Below are positions 61,379 to 64,000 of a DNA stretch of 64,000 nt, piece by piece. This stretch comes from Bacteroidota bacterium (GTDB lineage Bacteria; Bacteroidota; Bacteroidia; Sphingobacteriales; Sphingobacteriaceae). Each line of letters opens with the position of its first letter. Position 1 is the first letter of the stretch. Both the position numbers and the translations under genes were made by a program. The stretch lies in NCBI GenBank assembly GCA_026224775.1, contig JAMFRP010000019.1, positions 310,001-374,000 of the forward strand, in the 5' to 3' direction. Below the pieces are notes generated by a model. That model did not search any database. It was not told where the DNA came from and worked only from the letters and a program-made list of their open reading frames with translations.

Positions 61379-63622
61379 ATGATCAGGCTATCTTATTTGC
61401 TTTTAATGGCTGTGCTACTAAATCTGTCGGCCTCGGCACAACAGGCTATGCAGCGCTATGATTGGAAGAGTGTACAAATAAGAGGCGGTGGTTTTGTTGA
61501 TGGCATTATTTATCATCCAACAAAAAAAGGCCTGCTCTATTGCCGTACAGATATGGGCGGCGCCTATAAATGGAATTATGTAACTAAAACCTGGGAACCC
61601 TTGCTTGATTGGGTATCCTATAAAGACAATAACCTGATGGGCGTTGAAAGCATAGCACTTGATCCTAACGATACTAACCGCTTGTATATGGCTTGCGGTA
61701 CCTACACCGGTTCGCATGGGCCTAATGTTGTTTTGGTTTCTGCCAATCAGGGTAAAACCTTTAAACAGGTGGATGTTCCCTTCAGAATGGGCGGTAACGA
61801 AAATGGTCGCGGTAATGGCGAACGCATGGCTGTAGACCCCAATAATGGCAACATTATTTATATGGGAACCCGCCTGGATGGCTTATGGAAAAGTGATGAT
61901 CGTGGTGCAAACTGGCATCAGGTAAGCGGTATTTCATCGTCCATGCTGTCTCCGGATACATCAACCAAATTTTGGTCAAGGCTTAGCGGGATCATCTTTG
62001 TTTTGTTTGATTCGAACACTAAAATCGATAACAAAAGTGCGGTTATTTATATCGGGATTTCACAACAGGGAAGAGAAAACCTATACAAAAGTACTGATGG
62101 TGGCATTAAATGGTCTCCCGTACCTGGTCAGCCAACGGATTTAATGCCTACACACGCGGTTTTATCAGCAGATGGGATGCTTTATCTTACCTATGGTAAT
62201 AGTCCCGGCCCGAGTGCTATGACGGATGGTGCGGTTTATCAGTTCAATACAAAATCCGGTCAATGGAAAAATATCAGCCCCATAAAGCCCGATCCTGAAA
62301 ATGGAAAAGGGTTTGGTTATGCAGCCGTAACCATTGATGCGCAACGTCCGCAAACGATTATGGTGAGTACCTTCCATCGTTATGGAAAGGCAGGCGGTGA
62401 TGATATTTTTAGAAGCACTGATGCGGGCAGTACCTGGAAACCAATATTTACAGGCGATGTCAAAGGTAAATATGATGATAGGGCTGCACCCTATGTGTCT
62501 CATACCGGCATTCATTGGTTGTTTGACCTTGAAATTGATCCGACCAATACCAACCACGCTATATTTACCACCGGCTATGGTCTACACGAAACATATGACC
62601 TAACTAATGTGGATACGGGCAAATCTACCACATGGACGGTGAAAAATACCGGTATTGAAGAAACGGTGGCGTTAGACCTGCTAAGTCCACCTGAGGGCGC
62701 GCAGCTAATTTCAGCCATTGGCGACTATGGTGGTTTTGTCCATAATAACTTGAATGAATCCGCACCCGAAGGGAATTTTATAAACCCACACTTTTCCAAC
62801 ACAACAGGTGCAAGCTGCGGCACGCAAAATAGTAGTATCATCGTCAGGGTAGGTGAGGGGTCGACTCAGGTAGGTGGAGGAAATATTGGTTATTCTTTAG
62901 ATGGAGGACACAGTTGGCAACCCACACAAAACGCTCCCTTTACAGGAAGCAAGAGTGGCTCTATAAGCGTTTCCGCGAATGGTCAAGACTGGATATGGAC
63001 ACCGCAAAACAACATCCCTTATATCACAGGCGATAAAGGCAATACCTGGCAACCTGTGTCTAGCTTACCCGTGAATACGCGGATTATAGCAGATCAGGTA
63101 AACCCGGCCAAGTTTTATGCCATGGCCTTATTTGGTGGTGAGCTTTTTACCAGCATCGATAGCGGAAAAACATTCCAACAACAAAATTTGAATTTAGCAG
63201 GTGGCCTGCCGGAACGAACCAGTAACCGCGGTGATGTCCGTGGAGGGCAGGATCGGATTTATGCTGTTCCCAGCAAAGAGGGACAGCTTTGGATAGCGGC
63301 CTTTGATGGTTTGTACCGCAATACCGGTAAAATAAATAAGTTCCAAAAAATAGCACATGTGTATGAGATACATGCATTTGGTTTTGGTAAAGCAGGCCCT
63401 CAAAGCGAATACCCTGCTCTATATCTGGCTGGGAATATCAATGGTACGGATGGCATTTTTCGCTCGGATGATGAAGGTAAAAGCTGGGTAAGAATTAATG
63501 ATGACCAGCATCGCTGGGGGCTGATCCTTCAAATAACAGGCGACCCTAAAAAATATGGGCGTGTATACGTAGGTACACATGGCCGGGGTATTTTCTATGG
63601 CGATATAATCCAATCTAATTAA
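61379..63622 (+). CDS. GH74 xyloglucanase-like enzyme
   Basis: A secreted 747-residue protein (signal peptide ending SASAQ) built of two seven-bladed propellers, the GH74 fold. The signature YCRTDMGGAYKWN carries the first catalytic Asp (Asp58). It is followed by GVESIALDPNDTNRLYMACGTYTG, the MGGNENGRGNGERMAVDPNN and TRLDGLWKSDDRGANWHQV blocks; the second catalytic Asp is in SAIGDYGGFVHNN (Asp449), matching the GDxGGF motif. BNR/Asp-box-like SxDxGxTW repeats recur. GH74 enzymes hydrolyse the beta-1,4-glucan backbone of xyloglucan, endo or from chain ends. It is directly upstream (24 bases) of a GH31 gene, as expected for a xyloglucan module with an alpha-xylosidase. Confidence 0.85.
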   Translation: MIRLSYLLLMAVLLNLSASAQQAMQRYDWKSVQIRGGGFVDGIIYHPTKKGLLYCRTDMGGAYKWNYVTKTWEPLLDWVSYKDNNLMGVESIALDPNDTNRLYMACGTYTGSHGPNVVLVSANQGKTFKQVDVPFRMGGNENGRGNGERMAVDPNNGNIIYMGTRLDGLWKSDDRGANWHQVSGISSSMLSPDTSTKFWSRLSGIIFVLFDSNTKIDNKSAVIYIGISQQGRENLYKSTDGGIKWSPVPGQPTDLMPTHAVLSADGMLYLTYGNSPGPSAMTDGAVYQFNTKSGQWKNISPIKPDPENGKGFGYAAVTIDAQRPQTIMVSTFHRYGKAGGDDIFRSTDAGSTWKPIFTGDVKGKYDDRAAPYVSHTGIHWLFDLEIDPTNTNHAIFTTGYGLHETYDLTNVDTGKSTTWTVKNTGIEETVALDLLSPPEGAQLISAIGDYGGFVHNNLNESAPEGNFINPHFSNTTGASCGTQNSSIIVRVGEGSTQVGGGNIGYSLDGGHSWQPTQNAPFTGSKSGSISVSANGQDWIWTPQNNIPYITGDKGNTWQPVSSLPVNTRIIADQVNPAKFYAMALFGGELFTSIDSGKTFQQQNLNLAGGLPERTSNRGDVRGGQDRIYAVPSKEGQLWIAAFDGLYRNTGKINKFQKIAHVYEIHAFGFGKAGPQSEYPALYLAGNINGTDGIFRSDDEGKSWVRINDDQHRWGLILQITGDPKKYGRVYVGTHGRGIFYGDIIQSN

Positions 63623-63646
63623 ACTAAAAAAGTATATCAAAAAATT

Positions 63647-64000
63647 ATGTTATATAAAAATCTACATTTTAAACTAAGCAAGCTATACAAACCTTTATTG
63701 CTGCTGATCGGCATTATTATGGTACAGCCTGTCCACGCAACTATCCGCGACTTTAAAAAGCAGCCCGACGGTGTTGTTTTTAACCTGGATAAGGGCCTGA
63801 TGAAAATAAAAATATGCAGCGCAGATATTGTCGAAGTAAAATATACGGTATTCAATACCTTTCAAACCAAGGAATCACTTGTCGTAAACAACAAATGGAG
63901 CACACCGGTTAGTTTTTCTGTGGCAGATGAGGGTAACGATATTGTGATCACCACCGCACGGTTAAAAATTCTGGTTAATAAGGCGACCAATGCCATCAGT
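63647..64000 (+). CDS. GH31 enzyme, 5' part only (possible alpha-xylosidase)
   Basis: The frame starting at the ATG at 63647 is open to the end of the window (118 residues). After a signal peptide (hydrophobic LLLLIGIIMVQPVHA) it shows the N-terminal beta domain of GH31: GVVFNLDKGLMKIKICSADIVEVKY, followed by VITTARLKILVNKA. The catalytic domain lies beyond the window. Because it follows GH74 after 24 bases, an alpha-xylosidase acting on xyloglucan oligosaccharides is the likeliest role, but this is from context. Confidence 0.72.
   Translation, partial: MLYKNLHFKLSKLYKPLLLLIGIIMVQPVHATIRDFKKQPDGVVFNLDKGLMKIKICSADIVEVKYTVFNTFQTKESLVVNNKWSTPVSFSVADEGNDIVITTARLKILVNKATNAIS

Noticed and set aside
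1..64000. CRISPR arrays, tRNA or rRNA genes, complete insertion sequences
   Set aside because: Looked for regularly spaced repeats, tRNA-like cloverleaf ends and transposase motifs (DDE, serine or tyrosine recombinase) and saw none.

Overview
The window looks like chromosomal DNA from a Bacteroidota bacterium, most likely a soil or plant-associated member of the Sphingobacteriaceae (Mucilaginibacter or Pedobacter type). The evidence is SusC/SusD pairs, lipoproteins with short Bacteroidota lipoboxes, a one-protein hybrid two-component system, -7 promoter boxes of the TAnnTTTG type and an AT-rich sequence dominated by secreted glycoside hydrolases. The genus is inference; there is no rRNA or tRNA gene in the window. 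Layout: 1-1.5 kb holds the end of a TPR protein and a PepSY-like lipoprotein. 1.6-48.1 kb is one very large polysaccharide utilisation locus (PUL): a sialate-O-acetylesterase-type esterase, an alpha/beta-hydrolase/SGNH fusion, two DUF5005-like propeller proteins, two paralogous SGNH esterases, a GH2, a GH38-like protein, a GH92, a CE1-like esterase, the outer-membrane uptake block SusD-DUF5004-DUF4961-SusC-SusD-SusC, an Lgt paralogue, two more GH92, a FucP-type sugar permease, a LacI regulator, two GH78 and a GH31. 48.1-51.1 kb is a small, more GC-rich block of unrelated metabolism (FAD monooxygenase, PEP mutase/isocitrate lyase family enzyme, conserved unknown protein). 51.2-61.2 kb holds an unknown secreted barrel protein, a CBM9-like glycine-rich protein paired with an outer-membrane beta-barrel protein, and a large hybrid two-component sensor-regulator. 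61.4-64 kb starts a second glycan module, a GH74 xyloglucanase-like enzyme followed by the beginning of a GH31. How it works together (inference): SusC/SusD and the DUF4961/DUF5004 lipoproteins would capture and import an oligosaccharide; five esterase genes would strip acyl groups; three GH92, the GH38-like protein, GH2, two GH78 and GH31 would release mannose, rhamnose and other sugars; the permease would take monosaccharide into the cytoplasm; LacI would sense it. The enzyme set suggests an acylated glycan containing alpha-mannose and alpha-rhamnose (for example a rhamnomannan-like or N-glycan-like polymer), but the substrate cannot be settled from sequence. The most distinctive finding is a recurring operator-like site, consensus GCTAAACCGGTTT, in front of seven PUL promoters and nowhere evident in the flanking regions. 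In one case it sits exactly between the -33 and -7 boxes. This makes the 3.8-48 kb block look like a self-contained LacI regulon.
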